From assembly GCF_002155965.1 (NCBI RefSeq), contig NZ_MUMH01000028.1, forward strand, positions 1 to 64,000: a stretch of DNA of 64,000 bases. Direction: 5' to 3'. Under the pieces are notes generated by a model. The model made no database searches. It was given only the letters and a program-made list of their open reading frames with translations, and was not told the DNA's origin. Below, one piece after another: positions 15,030-22,466 of this stretch; the first letter of the stretch is position 1; each line of letters starts with the position of its first letter. The position numbers and the translations under genes were made by a program. The DNA comes from Allokutzneria sp. NRRL B-24872. Its GTDB lineage: Bacteria; Actinomycetota; Actinomycetes; Mycobacteriales; Pseudonocardiaceae.

Positions 15030-15356
15030 GTGGCCTACGGCGAGCTCAAGGAATTCGCGGAAGAAGCCCTGAGCTTCGACTGGGTGCAGATGGTGGACAT
15101 CGTGGCGACGGTGCACCGGTCGGACGGCGGTGACGTCGACGGAGCCGAGGTGCTGCGCAGGGCGGGTGACGGCGCGGCACAGCTGGTCCGGGACGGGATT
15201 CTGGTGCCAGGGTGGATCGGCGACGACGGGTTCGAGCCGTGGGAGTCCACTGTGGACGAATCAGCCGAGCGTATCCGGCGTGAGGTGCGGGAGGTCGCGG
15301 AGCGGGGCGGCGAGATCACCCTCGGCGACATCGCGTGGTTCGCGGCGCCGGAGTAG
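15030..15356 (+). CDS. Second, paralogous immunity-like protein
   Basis: 108 residues from GTG 15030 with a clear GAAGGAGA upstream. It aligns end to end with the preceding immunity candidate: FDW...MVDIVATV, AAQLVRDGILVPGWIGDDGFEPW in part, and the terminal GDIAWFAAPE. There is no toxin gene directly before it, so it is an orphan copy that may protect against a variant toxin of a relative. The 225-bp gap between the copies (14805-15029) may have held a lost toxin tip; I see no coding remnant there. It contains a GTCCACTGTGGAC palindrome. Confidence 0.65.
   Translation: MAYGELKEFAEEALSFDWVQMVDIVATVHRSDGGDVDGAEVLRRAGDGAAQLVRDGILVPGWIGDDGFEPWESTVDESAERIRREVREVAERGGEITLGDIAWFAAPE
15245..15257. 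repeat. GTCCACTGTGGAC palindrome copy
   Basis: Exact 13-bp palindrome within the orphan immunity-like gene, read as Ser-Thr-Val-Asp. See findings. Confidence 0.75.
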
Positions 15357-15359
15357 TGG

Positions 15360-15812
15360 TCAGGGCATGAGCGTGGCCGCGACCGTCGCTCCCAGTTCCC
15401 AGCACGCGCGGAGGTCGTCCTTACCGGGCTCGCCAGCGACGAGCACGTGCTCGGCGGCCTTCTCCCAGCCCATGCCCTTGGTGATGCCCTCGACGGAGCG
15501 CACCGCACCCGTGGTGTCGTTGTTGCCGTGCACGTAGAGGCCGTACGGGCGGCCCTTGGCGGCGTCCAGGCACGGGTAGAAAACGGAATCGAAGAACGTT
15601 TTCAGGGCGCCTGACATGTAGCCGAGGTTCGCGGGGGTGCCGAGCAGGTAGCCGTCCGCGGCGAGCACGTCGGAGGCGGTCGCCTCCAGCGCGGCGCGGC
15701 GGAGGAGCTCGACGCCCTCGATGTCGGGGTCGGTGGCGCCGGAGACCACGGCCTCGAACATGGCCTGGAGGTTCGGCGAGGGCGTGTGGTGGACCAGCAG
15801 CAACCGGGGCAC
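15360..15812 (-). CDS. Flavodoxin-family / NADPH-dependent FMN-reductase-like protein
   Basis: 150 residues from GTG 15812 (an in-frame TTG at 15821 would add three residues). The flavodoxin-like order is visible: LLLVHHTPSPNLQAM for the phosphate loop, GYLLGTPANLGYMSGALKTF for the second FMN loop, and PYGLYVHGNNDTTG. It would bind FMN and reduce a small acceptor with NAD(P)H, or serve as a flavin-binding redox protein. It follows a small conserved gene by about 10 bp on the same strand and converges on the orphan immunity gene with only 3 bp between stops. Confidence 0.75.
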   Translation of the reverse strand: MPRLLLVHHTPSPNLQAMFEAVVSGATDPDIEGVELLRRAALEATASDVLAADGYLLGTPANLGYMSGALKTFFDSVFYPCLDAAKGRPYGLYVHGNNDTTGAVRSVEGITKGMGWEKAAEHVLVAGEPGKDDLRACWELGATVAATLMP

Positions 15813-15822
15813 GACGGCCAAC

Positions 15823-16062
15823 CTAGGGCAGATCGCGGGTCAGCCGCAGGCGCGCGGTCCGCACGCGTTGCGCGTACGCGGGATCGAAGGTGTCGATGAC
15901 CTGGTCCTCCAGGGTGGCGGCCAGGCTGGACAGGGCGACGCGCTCGGCGTGGTCCTCGGTCAGCGGGTCGAGGCCGCCCTGGTCGTCGGTGCGGGAGAGC
16001 CAGTCGAAGAGGACGAGCGCCTCGTCGGGGCTCAGGCTGATGGTGACCTGATGGCTTGTCAC
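15823..16062 (-). CDS. Small conserved actinobacterial protein of unknown function
   Basis: 79 residues, acidic, no signal or membrane segment. VTISLSPDEALVLFDWLSR followed by LSSLAATLEDQV looks like a small alpha/beta protein found widely in actinobacteria next to unrelated genes. Sits between the TetR gene (48 bp upstream) and the flavoprotein, probably in one transcript. Function unknown. Confidence 0.65.
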   Translation of the reverse strand: MTSHQVTISLSPDEALVLFDWLSRTDDQGGLDPLTEDHAERVALSSLAATLEDQVIDTFDPAYAQRVRTARLRLTRDLP

Positions 16063-16110
16063 TCCAAAGAAGGTATCGAGTACCCACCCGTTCGAGCGAC
16101 CCCGCGTTGA

Positions 16111-16782
16111 TCACTTCACCGAGGTGTTCTCCTGGGTCGGGCGGGCGTTGGCGGCGATGCCGTCGAGCACCACGGCGAGCTTGCGCGCGGCCCAGGGGCG
16201 GAGGTCGAGGCTGAGCGCGCCGCTGACCTCCCGCAACAGCTCGTTCTCGGCCTCGTCGGCGCTGATCCGGCCGAGCACGGCGCGCACCTCGGTGGCGGAG
16301 GCGGCGCGCAGCAGGCCGGCGGTGCCCCCGGAGGCCCGCGCGAACTCGACCACGATGTCGGCGGCGAGCACGGCGAACTCGGGGTCGAAGCCGACCTCGC
16401 AGAGGCTCCGGACCAGCGCGAGGCCGTGGTGGACGACGACCTCGCGCGCCGCCGGGACCGAGCACAGCACCTGGTCCACGCCGGGGTTCTCGGCGTACAT
16501 CCGCCACAGCGCCCAGGTCTGCGCCTCAAGCACCTCGCGCCAGCTCGCGCTCTCCGGAGCCTTCGGCAGCCTGCTGACCAGGCGTTGCACGGCGGCGACG
16601 ACGAGGTCGTCCCGGTCGGTGACGTGGCGGTAGAGCGCGGCGTGGGTCGCACTCAGCCGCTCGGCGACCGAGGCCAGGGTCAGTTCGGTGAAGCCGACCG
16701 CGATGGCGGCGTCGGCGATCAGGTCGCGGCTGAGCCTCGGCGCCGGCCCAGGTCTGCGCCGCCGGGGCGGCTCACTGCTCAC
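16111..16782 (-). CDS. TetR-family regulator
   Basis: 223 residues from GTG 16782. After a basic Pro/Arg-rich leader the helix-turn-helix is ELTLASVAERLSATHAALYR with HVTDRDDLV, the standard TetR DNA-binding region (about 15-65). The C-terminal ligand domain is helical and divergent (WRMYAENPGVDQVL). Two short palindromes 47-76 bp upstream of its start are likely operators. It probably controls itself and the flavoprotein operon. Confidence 0.82.
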   Translation of the reverse strand: MSSEPPRRRRPGPAPRLSRDLIADAAIAVGFTELTLASVAERLSATHAALYRHVTDRDDLVVAAVQRLVSRLPKAPESASWREVLEAQTWALWRMYAENPGVDQVLCSVPAAREVVVHHGLALVRSLCEVGFDPEFAVLAADIVVEFARASGGTAGLLRAASATEVRAVLGRISADEAENELLREVSGALSLDLRPWAARKLAVVLDGIAANARPTQENTSVK

Positions 16783-16828
16783 CGCCCCAACGTAGCCCGC
16801 CCACGACCGGAACGGCCTTGGCCGACTG

Positions 16829-16858
16829 TTACAGCTTGTAATAATCTCGGACTGAGAT
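16829..16858. promoter_or_regulatory. Candidate TetR operators
   Basis: TTACAGCTTGTAA (16829-16841; 5-bp arms, 3-nt centre) and ATCTC-GGACT-GAGAT (16844-16858) lie side by side upstream of the TetR gene in an AT-rich pocket. They suit a promoter/operator for autoregulation. Confidence 0.45.
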
Positions 16859-16862
16859 CGCC

Positions 16863-16930
16863 CGTTCTGCTCCACCTGGGGGTGTGCAGAACGCGTCGGT
16901 CGGCGCGGGCGACACTGTCGGGGAACAGTG
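16863..16930 (-). terminator. Two hairpins after the NarL response-regulator gene
   Basis: Inverted repeats CACTGT/ACAGTG (16913-16930, 6-nt loop) and CGTTCTG/CAGAACG (16863-16893, with an inner CACC/GGTG pairing) follow the stop at 16951 in the leftward direction. They plausibly end the two-component operon. No U-tract. Confidence 0.5.
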
Positions 16931-16950
16931 CGTGTTGCCCGCGCCGGTCC

Positions 16951-17601
16951 CTACCGCGTTCGTGGCACCAGGCCGTGCTCGTGCGCGTAGATCACCGCGT
17001 GCACCCGGCCGCGCAGCCCGAGCTTGGCCAGCACGCGCACCACGTGCGTCTTGACGGTGCCCTCCTCGATCCACAGCCGCGCGGCGATCTCGGCGTTGCT
17101 CAGCCCGCGCGCGATCTCCAGCAGCACCTCGCGCTCCCTCGGCGTCAGCCGGTCCAGCTCCTCGGTGGCCGGGCTCGGGCTCAGGCTGGCGAAGCGGTCG
17201 ATCAGCCGGTGCGTCACCTGCGGGTCGACCAGGCCGTGCCCCCGGTGCGCCGCGCGGACGGCGTCCAGGAGCAGCCGGGGCTCGGAGTCCTTCAGCAGGA
17301 ACCCGGTCGCCCCCGCTCGCAGGGCGCCGAAGAGGTAGTCGTCGATGTCAAAGGTGGTCAGCGCGATGATCCTGGTGGTGTTCGCGGAGGCGGCCAGCCT
17401 GGTGATCGCGCCGATGCCGTCGAGGCGGGGCATCCGGATGTCGATCACCAGCACGTCGGGGCGCAGTTCCTCGGCCCTGAGCACGGCTTCCGCGCCATCG
17501 GCGGCTTCGGCGACCACCTCGATGTCCGGCTCCGCGTCGAGCACCAGCCGCAGCGCCGAGCGGACCTCGGCCTGGTCGTCGGCAATGACCACCCGGATCA
17601 C
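16951..17601 (-). CDS. NarL/FixJ-type response regulator
   Basis: 216 residues. Receiver domain with acidic pocket Asp8/Asp9 and phospho-acceptor Asp54 (LVIDIRMP), switch residue in ALTTFD, and Lys in FLLKDS. The C-terminal LuxR helix-turn-helix is LTPREREVLLEIARGLSNAE...GTVKTHV. The start overlaps the kinase stop (ATGA), so the two are one operon. Targets unknown; the neighbouring secreted peptidase upstream is a possibility. Confidence 0.92.
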   Translation of the reverse strand: MIRVVIADDQAEVRSALRLVLDAEPDIEVVAEAADGAEAVLRAEELRPDVLVIDIRMPRLDGIGAITRLAASANTTRIIALTTFDIDDYLFGALRAGATGFLLKDSEPRLLLDAVRAAHRGHGLVDPQVTHRLIDRFASLSPSPATEELDRLTPREREVLLEIARGLSNAEIAARLWIEEGTVKTHVVRVLAKLGLRGRVHAVIYAHEHGLVPRTR

Positions 17602-18671
17602 CGCGCCTCCCGCACTGGGAGCACGGCGCGGACGCGCCAGCCGTGTGGTCGGGCGGCGCTGATCGTCACGGTGCCGCCGAGTAGCCGCGCGCGTTCGCGC
17701 ATGCCGCGGATTCCCGACCCCTCATCGGTGACAGACGTGCTGGAACCGTTGTCCTGCACGGTGATCGCGACAGAGTCGGGCTCGCGCGCGACGCTGACCG
17801 AGATCGTGTCCGCGCCGGAGTGCCGGATCGCGTTGGTCAGCGCCTCTTGGGCGAGGCGGTAGCCGCCGTGGTCGACCAGCGGTGGTAGGTCGCCCAGCGC
17901 GCCGGGCTCGGTGAAAGTGATCTCAACGTCCGATGTGGACAGTCGGGTGACCAGGTCCGCGATCTCGTGGATTCGCGAGCCGGAAGGCTTGTCGCGCAAG
18001 GTGTCCAGCATGTCGCGCACCTCGCTCAACGCTCGTGCGGCCAGGTCGTTGATCGTGTTGAGGGTGGTCATCGCGACGGGGGAGGCGTCGGTGAGCACGT
18101 GCCGCGCGGCGGTCGCCTGCATGCGGATCGCGGTCAGGTGGTGGCCGACCGCGTCGTGCACCTCGCGCGCGATGCCCGCCCGCTCCTCCGCGACCGTCCG
18201 CGCTGCCTCGGCCCGGTGCAGGCGCGCCAGTTGCTCGCCGCGCTCCGCCCGCAGCCGCATCGCGTAGCCCAGCACCGCAGGAGCGATCGCCGTGATGATC
18301 ATTTCGGTGAGCACGGCGGTGGTACCCAGCGGCCGGGACGCCACCACGGCCGGGACCAGCAGGAATCCGAGTACGGAGACGGTGAGCACCCCGGCCAGCC
18401 GGTTCGGGCGGTGGTAGGCGGCGGCCCCGCACGCGGCCATCGCCACCACCTTTCCCGACCAGCCGGGTATCGCGAATCCGAGCAGCGCCACCAAGGACGA
18501 CAGTGCCGCCGAGGTGATCGGCAGCTGCCTGCGCACCATCAGCGGCGCCGTCACACCGACGCTGAGCACGGCGAGCGCCATCGGCCGGGCGGGTGAGCCC
18601 TCCAGCAGCGCGGCGCCGAAGACGAGGGCCGCGGTCGCCGCGCAGCCGAGGGCGTCCCTGGTGGTGGACAT
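17598..18671 (-). CDS. Sensor histidine kinase, HisKA_3 type
   Basis: 357 residues from ATG 18671 (ATG 18686 would add five). Four to five membrane helices occupy residues 10-140 with almost no extracytoplasmic loop, suggesting sensing in the membrane. Then comes a coiled dimerisation helix and the phospho-acceptor EVHDAVGHHLTAI with His172; the ATPase domain has VQDNGS and GIRGMRERARLLGG. Typical NarL-partner kinase. Coupled to the downstream regulator by a 4-bp overlap. Confidence 0.9.
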   Translation of the reverse strand: MSTTRDALGCAATAALVFGAALLEGSPARPMALAVLSVGVTAPLMVRRQLPITSAALSSLVALLGFAIPGWSGKVVAMAACGAAAYHRPNRLAGVLTVSVLGFLLVPAVVASRPLGTTAVLTEMIITAIAPAVLGYAMRLRAERGEQLARLHRAEAARTVAEERAGIAREVHDAVGHHLTAIRMQATAARHVLTDASPVAMTTLNTINDLAARALSEVRDMLDTLRDKPSGSRIHEIADLVTRLSTSDVEITFTEPGALGDLPPLVDHGGYRLAQEALTNAIRHSGADTISVSVAREPDSVAITVQDNGSSTSVTDEGSGIRGMRERARLLGGTVTISAARPHGWRVRAVLPVREAR

Positions 18672-18689
18672 GCCACGTTGGTACACCAG

Positions 18690-20087
18690 TCAGGCGGCGC
18701 AGTGGGTTCCGGGCGTGGGCAGCTCGCCGCCGACGAGGTAGCGGTGCACCCGATCGCGCAAGCAGGCGTTGCGCCCGGCCCAGTACTGCGCGTGGCCGCC
18801 TTCCGCGCTGAGGTAGCGCGAGCCGGGCAGCTGCGCGGAAACGCGCCTGGCGAACTCGGGCGAGGTGCCGTCGTCGTGGTTGCCGCTGGCGACGAGGACC
18901 GGCGGGAGCTTCCCGGCCTTGATCGGCTTCGGCGGGTGGGTGCCGAGCTTCGGCAGGCCCGCGCAGTGGTAGCCCATCAGCCACACCGAGCGCCAGCCCA
19001 CGCGCGGCGCACGCTCGCGGGCCGTGTTCTCGATCCGCTTCAGGCTGTCGTAGCTCACGTCGTAGGGGAAGTCCGAGCAGAGCGCGATCCTGGACAGGTC
19101 GGGGTCCTTCCCGCCCAGTCGCCGGGTCGCGATCAGCGTCGCGTCACCGGTGTCGGCCTGGGCCAGCGCCTTGGCGAAATTCGGCCACTCCTGCTCGAAG
19201 CCTGACGGTGCGGCCATGACGATCTCCGTCGCGGCGACGGCGCGCCCGGCGCCCGGAGCGGGGATCGGATTCCGTTGCGCCGCAGCGATGACGCGATCCC
19301 AGACGGCGAGGGTGTCCTTGCCGTGCAAAGCAGACGCGGGGTCCTGCCGGGCCCACGTCGCGAACCGGTGGAAGTTGGCCTCGGTCACCGCCGGACCGGA
19401 CAGCGACCACGACCTCACATCCGGGTTGCTGTGGTCGAACACGCTGTCCAAGTACATGCGGTTGACCCGGTCGCCGAACAGCTCGACGTAGTTCTGCGCG
19501 TACACGGTTCCGTAGGAGTTGCCGTAGTAGTTCAGCTTCCGCTGGCCGAGCGCCACCCGGATCGCGTCGAGGTCGTGCGCGCCCTGCCACGAGTTCAGCT
19601 TGTCCCGCAACGGTCCCAGGGCCGGAGTGCAGTCCAGGGCGAAGCGCCGGTTGGCCTCCGTGTAGCTGGCGAAGGTCTCCCGGTTCGGCGGCCACGCCTT
19701 GAGATCGGGGACCGGGGCGGGCTGCGGACAGGTGACGCCCTGGCTCGCGCCGAAGCCGCGCGGGTCGAAGATGACCACGTCGAACCACTTGGTCAGCTCG
19801 GCGAAGCTGCCCTTGAGCTGCGGCACGTACGGGACCGTCGCCCCGGGGCCGCCGAGGTTGGCCACGAGCGGGCCGAGCTTCTTCGCCTGGTCCTGCGCGG
19901 GGAGCTTGGCGAGGCCGATGCTGGTCCTCGCCCCGTGCGGCCGCGCCCAGTCCACGGGCACCCGGACGTCGGCGCACTGCACGCCCTCGCCGCAGTCCCG
20001 CCAGCGCAACGGTTCCGAGGCTGCCGCTGATGTGGTGAGCCCTGCCAGCAGGCTCACCGCGGCGGTGATCGCGATCGCTGTCCTCAT
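18690..20087 (-). CDS. Secreted tripeptidyl-aminopeptidase-like alpha/beta hydrolase
   Basis: 465 residues from ATG 20087, with a Sec signal peptide (about 1-24, LTTSAAASE). The alpha/beta hydrolase core has ANLGGPGATVPY (oxyanion region), FDPRGFGAS and nucleophile Ser191 in GNSYGT; a TAP-like C-terminal domain supplies Asp (GNHDDGTSP) and His (GGHAQYW). This is the SlpD/SlpE/tripeptidyl aminopeptidase layout of actinomycetes, which trim N-terminal peptides outside the cell. Several Cys suggest disulfides. Divergent from a methyltransferase gene behind the candidate Zur box. Confidence 0.85.
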   Translation of the reverse strand: MRTAIAITAAVSLLAGLTTSAAASEPLRWRDCGEGVQCADVRVPVDWARPHGARTSIGLAKLPAQDQAKKLGPLVANLGGPGATVPYVPQLKGSFAELTKWFDVVIFDPRGFGASQGVTCPQPAPVPDLKAWPPNRETFASYTEANRRFALDCTPALGPLRDKLNSWQGAHDLDAIRVALGQRKLNYYGNSYGTVYAQNYVELFGDRVNRMYLDSVFDHSNPDVRSWSLSGPAVTEANFHRFATWARQDPASALHGKDTLAVWDRVIAAAQRNPIPAPGAGRAVAATEIVMAAPSGFEQEWPNFAKALAQADTGDATLIATRRLGGKDPDLSRIALCSDFPYDVSYDSLKRIENTARERAPRVGWRSVWLMGYHCAGLPKLGTHPPKPIKAGKLPPVLVASGNHDDGTSPEFARRVSAQLPGSRYLSAEGGHAQYWAGRNACLRDRVHRYLVGGELPTPGTHCAA

Positions 20088-20147
20088 GTGTCGAGCGTGA
20101 CCGGCGGAGCGCTCGGTGTCGTCTGCCCTGGGATAGATTTTCCTTGA

Positions 20148-20170
20148 ATTGATAATCGTTTTCGTTAAGC
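20148..20170. promoter_or_regulatory. Candidate Zur (zinc uptake regulator) box
   Basis: ATTGATAATCGTTTTCGTTA lies in a very AT-rich island 10-30 bp before the methyltransferase ATG. It shares GATA, then TTTTCGTTAAG in register with the box at 42471-42497 that sits between zinc-independent ribosomal protein genes, and it resembles published Zur consensus (GATAATGATTTTCA type). Orientation and distance suit repression of the rightward gene; the divergent peptidase could also be affected. Confidence 0.6.
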
Positions 20171-20178
20171 TGGTACCC

Positions 20179-20889
20179 ATGCTGACGAGGGAAGAAGCGC
20201 TGGCCATCCAGTCGGACTGGGACCGCCAGCAGGAGGTCTACCTGCCGTACCGCGAGGAGGTGGCGGGTGTGCTCGTGGACGTGGTGGGGGCGCCCGCGCG
20301 CGTGCTCGACCTCGCGGGTGGGACGGGAACGCTCGCCGGGCGGCTGCTCGACCGGCTGCCCGAGGCCGAGGTGACCGTGCTCGACCTCAGCCCGGCGCTG
20401 CTCGCGATCGCGGAGGCGTCACTGCCGGGCGTCGAGCTGGTGCGGGCCGACCTGGGGGCGCCGGGATGGGTCGAAGCGTTGCCGCACAAGGAGTACGACT
20501 TCGTGCTGACGATGACCGCCATGCACTGCTTCGCCGAGGAGCGGCTGCGGCAGCTCTACCGCGAGGTGCGCGGGATTCTCGCGCCCGGAGGGGTGTTCGC
20601 CAACGCGGACCGGATGCCGGACGCGCCGGCGCGGACAGAACCCTCGGACGCCTGGGCGCGGTGGTGGGCCGGGATCGCCGCTCATCCAGCCCTGGAAGCC
20701 CTTGTGGGACAACAGAACGGGACTTCGGCGGACTTCTACCCGCCCGTCGCGTGGCACGGGGAAGCGCTGCGCGCCGCAGGGTTCGCCGAGGTGGGAACCC
20801 TGTGGCAGCAGCAGGGGCAGGCGGTGGTGCGGGCGCTCAGCGCTCCCGGTGGACCTGGAACGCCGCGAAGCTCTGCGCCACCGGCATGA
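20179..20889 (+). CDS. Class I SAM-dependent methyltransferase
   Basis: 236 residues from ATG 20179. Motif I is VLDLAGGTGTLAGRLL (SAM-binding), followed by VTVLDLSPALL (acidic loop) and DFVLTMTAMHCFAEE; GILAPGGVFAN is motif III-like. Small-molecule type, no RNA-binding domain. Substrate unknown. Its immediate upstream candidate Zur box suggests induction under zinc limitation, which is unusual for this family. Its 3' end overlaps the convergent SDR gene by 53 bp. Confidence 0.82.
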   Translation: MLTREEALAIQSDWDRQQEVYLPYREEVAGVLVDVVGAPARVLDLAGGTGTLAGRLLDRLPEAEVTVLDLSPALLAIAEASLPGVELVRADLGAPGWVEALPHKEYDFVLTMTAMHCFAEERLRQLYREVRGILAPGGVFANADRMPDAPARTEPSDAWARWWAGIAAHPALEALVGQQNGTSADFYPPVAWHGEALRAAGFAEVGTLWQQQGQAVVRALSAPGGPGTPRSSAPPA

Positions 20890-21607
20890 GCTCGATGGTG
20901 TTGACGTTGAAGTGCGCCGGCTGGGCGGAGACCCAGTGCACGGACTCCGCGATGTCCTCGGCGCTCAGCGGCGTCATGCCCGCGTAGACGCCCTTGGCCT
21001 TGTCCGCGTCGCCGTCGAAGCGCACCGTGGAGAACTCGGTCCCGCCGCACATCCCGGGCTCCACGCAGGTGACGCGGACGCCGGTGCCGTGCAGGTCGCT
21101 GCGCAGGTTGAGGCTGAACTGGTGCGCGAACGCCTTGGTCGCGCCGTAGACGTTGCCGCCGGGGTAGGGGTAGGTGCCCGCGATGGAGCCGAGGTTGATC
21201 ACGTGGCCCCGGCCGCGCGCCACCATGCCGGGCAGCAGGGCGCGGGTGCAGTACACCATTCCCTTGCAGTTGGTGTCGATCATCTGTTCCCAGTCGTCCA
21301 GGTCGGCCTTGTGCGCGGGCTCCATGCCCTTGGCCAGACCCGCGTTGTTGACCAGGACGTCGACCTCGGCGAACTCGGCGGGCAGGGTGGCGATCGTGGC
21401 CTCGACCGCGGTGCGGTCCTGCACGTCCAGCTCGATCGGGAGCACGTCGGGGCCGAGTTCATCCGCGAGTTCGGTGAGCTTGCCGACGCGGCGGGCGGTG
21501 GCGACCACGCGCGCGCCCTCCGCGACGAACCTGCGCGCGATGGCGGCGCCGAACCCGGCGCTGGCTCCGGTGACAAACACGGTCTTCTTGCTGGTCACAA
21601 AGATCAC
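20837..21607 (-). CDS. Short-chain dehydrogenase/reductase, YdfG-like
   Basis: 256 residues from GTG 21607 (coupled by GTGA to the upstream hydrolase; GTG 21598 is an alternative). Classical SDR signatures: TGASAGFG for NADP binding, NNAG, catalytic Ser in LGSIAGTYPY, and Tyr-x3-Lys in VYGATKA. PGMCGGTEFS and the final IELMPVAQSFAAF are typical of YdfG/serine or 3-hydroxy acid dehydrogenases (NADP-dependent). Soluble. The physiological substrate cannot be stated. Confidence 0.85.
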   Translation of the reverse strand: MIFVTSKKTVFVTGASAGFGAAIARRFVAEGARVVATARRVGKLTELADELGPDVLPIELDVQDRTAVEATIATLPAEFAEVDVLVNNAGLAKGMEPAHKADLDDWEQMIDTNCKGMVYCTRALLPGMVARGRGHVINLGSIAGTYPYPGGNVYGATKAFAHQFSLNLRSDLHGTGVRVTCVEPGMCGGTEFSTVRFDGDADKAKGVYAGMTPLSAEDIAESVHWVSAQPAHFNVNTIELMPVAQSFAAFQVHRER

Positions 21608-22404
21608 CGTTCTGCTCGGTCTGCGATCCTGTCGAGGAAAGTGTGCAACGCGCGGTTGAACTCCTCGGTCTTTTCGAGGTTCGGCATGTGCGCGGCGCCT
21701 TCCACGACCACCAGTGTGGAGTCCTGGAGCCGCTCGTGCATGAGCCGTGCGTCACTGATCGGCGTGTACTCGTCCTCCGTGCCGACCACCACGAGCGCGG
21801 GCACCGCGACCCGGCCGAGCAGGTCGAGGTAGTCCGGGCGCTCGGCCCGCCCCAGCAGCGCCGCCGCCGCGCCCTCCGGAGGTGCCGCGAGCATCATCCG
21901 GAGCACGTGCTCGGCAGCGGCCTTGTCGCTGGCGACCATCTTCCAGAGCACGTCCTCGGAGTACCCGCGCATGCCTTCTCGGAGCAATCGCGCTGCCATC
22001 TCGGCGCGGTTGAGCCTGCCATCCGGTGTCTCGGCCTCCGCCGTGGTGTCGGCGAGCAGCAGGCCGGAGATCCGCTCGGGGAACTGCCGGAAGCACTCCA
22101 TGACGATCTGCCCGCCCATGGACAGCCCGCCGAGCGCGAAGCGGTCGACGCCGAGGTGGTCGAGCAGCGCAGCGATGTCCTTCGCGAACGTGCTCAACAG
22201 CGTTTTTCCTGGCACCACGGTGGTTTCGCCGTAGCCGCGCAGGTCGGCGGCGATCACCCGGAAGCCGCGCTCCGCGAAGTGCTCGACCTGGGGCCGCCAC
22301 ATCGTGCGGTCGAAGGGGTGGCCGTGCACCAGTACCAGCACTCGGTCGCCGGAGCCGAGGTCGTCGTAGCCGAAGGTGATGCCGCCAAGGGTTACCGTGC
22401 TCAT
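21604..22404 (-). CDS. Alpha/beta hydrolase
   Basis: 266 residues from ATG 22404. Oxyanion motif HGHPFDRTMW, nucleophile Ser in GLSMGG, acid in GTEDEYTP and His in GAAHMPN form a complete triad. Looks like the enol-lactonase/haloperoxidase/esterase branch. Stop overlaps the SDR start, so the two are made together and may act on one substrate (ester hydrolysis plus alcohol oxidation). Divergent from a MocR-type regulator, which is a likely controller. Confidence 0.85.
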   Translation of the reverse strand: MSTVTLGGITFGYDDLGSGDRVLVLVHGHPFDRTMWRPQVEHFAERGFRVIAADLRGYGETTVVPGKTLLSTFAKDIAALLDHLGVDRFALGGLSMGGQIVMECFRQFPERISGLLLADTTAEAETPDGRLNRAEMAARLLREGMRGYSEDVLWKMVASDKAAAEHVLRMMLAAPPEGAAAALLGRAERPDYLDLLGRVAVPALVVVGTEDEYTPISDARLMHERLQDSTLVVVEGAAHMPNLEKTEEFNRALHTFLDRIADRAER

Positions 22405-22436
22405 GGCAACGACGCTAAGCTCGGGCAACATCGAGT

Positions 22437-22464
22437 GCAATCAAAGCAATGTTCTCGGAGCAAT
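22437..22464. promoter_or_regulatory. GCAAT direct repeats, candidate MocR operator
   Basis: GCAAT occurs at 22437-22441, 22446-22450 and 22460-22464 in the 62-bp space between the hydrolase and MocR-type genes. MocR/PdxR regulators often bind direct repeats near their own start. Confidence 0.4.
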
Positions 22465-22466
22465 TT

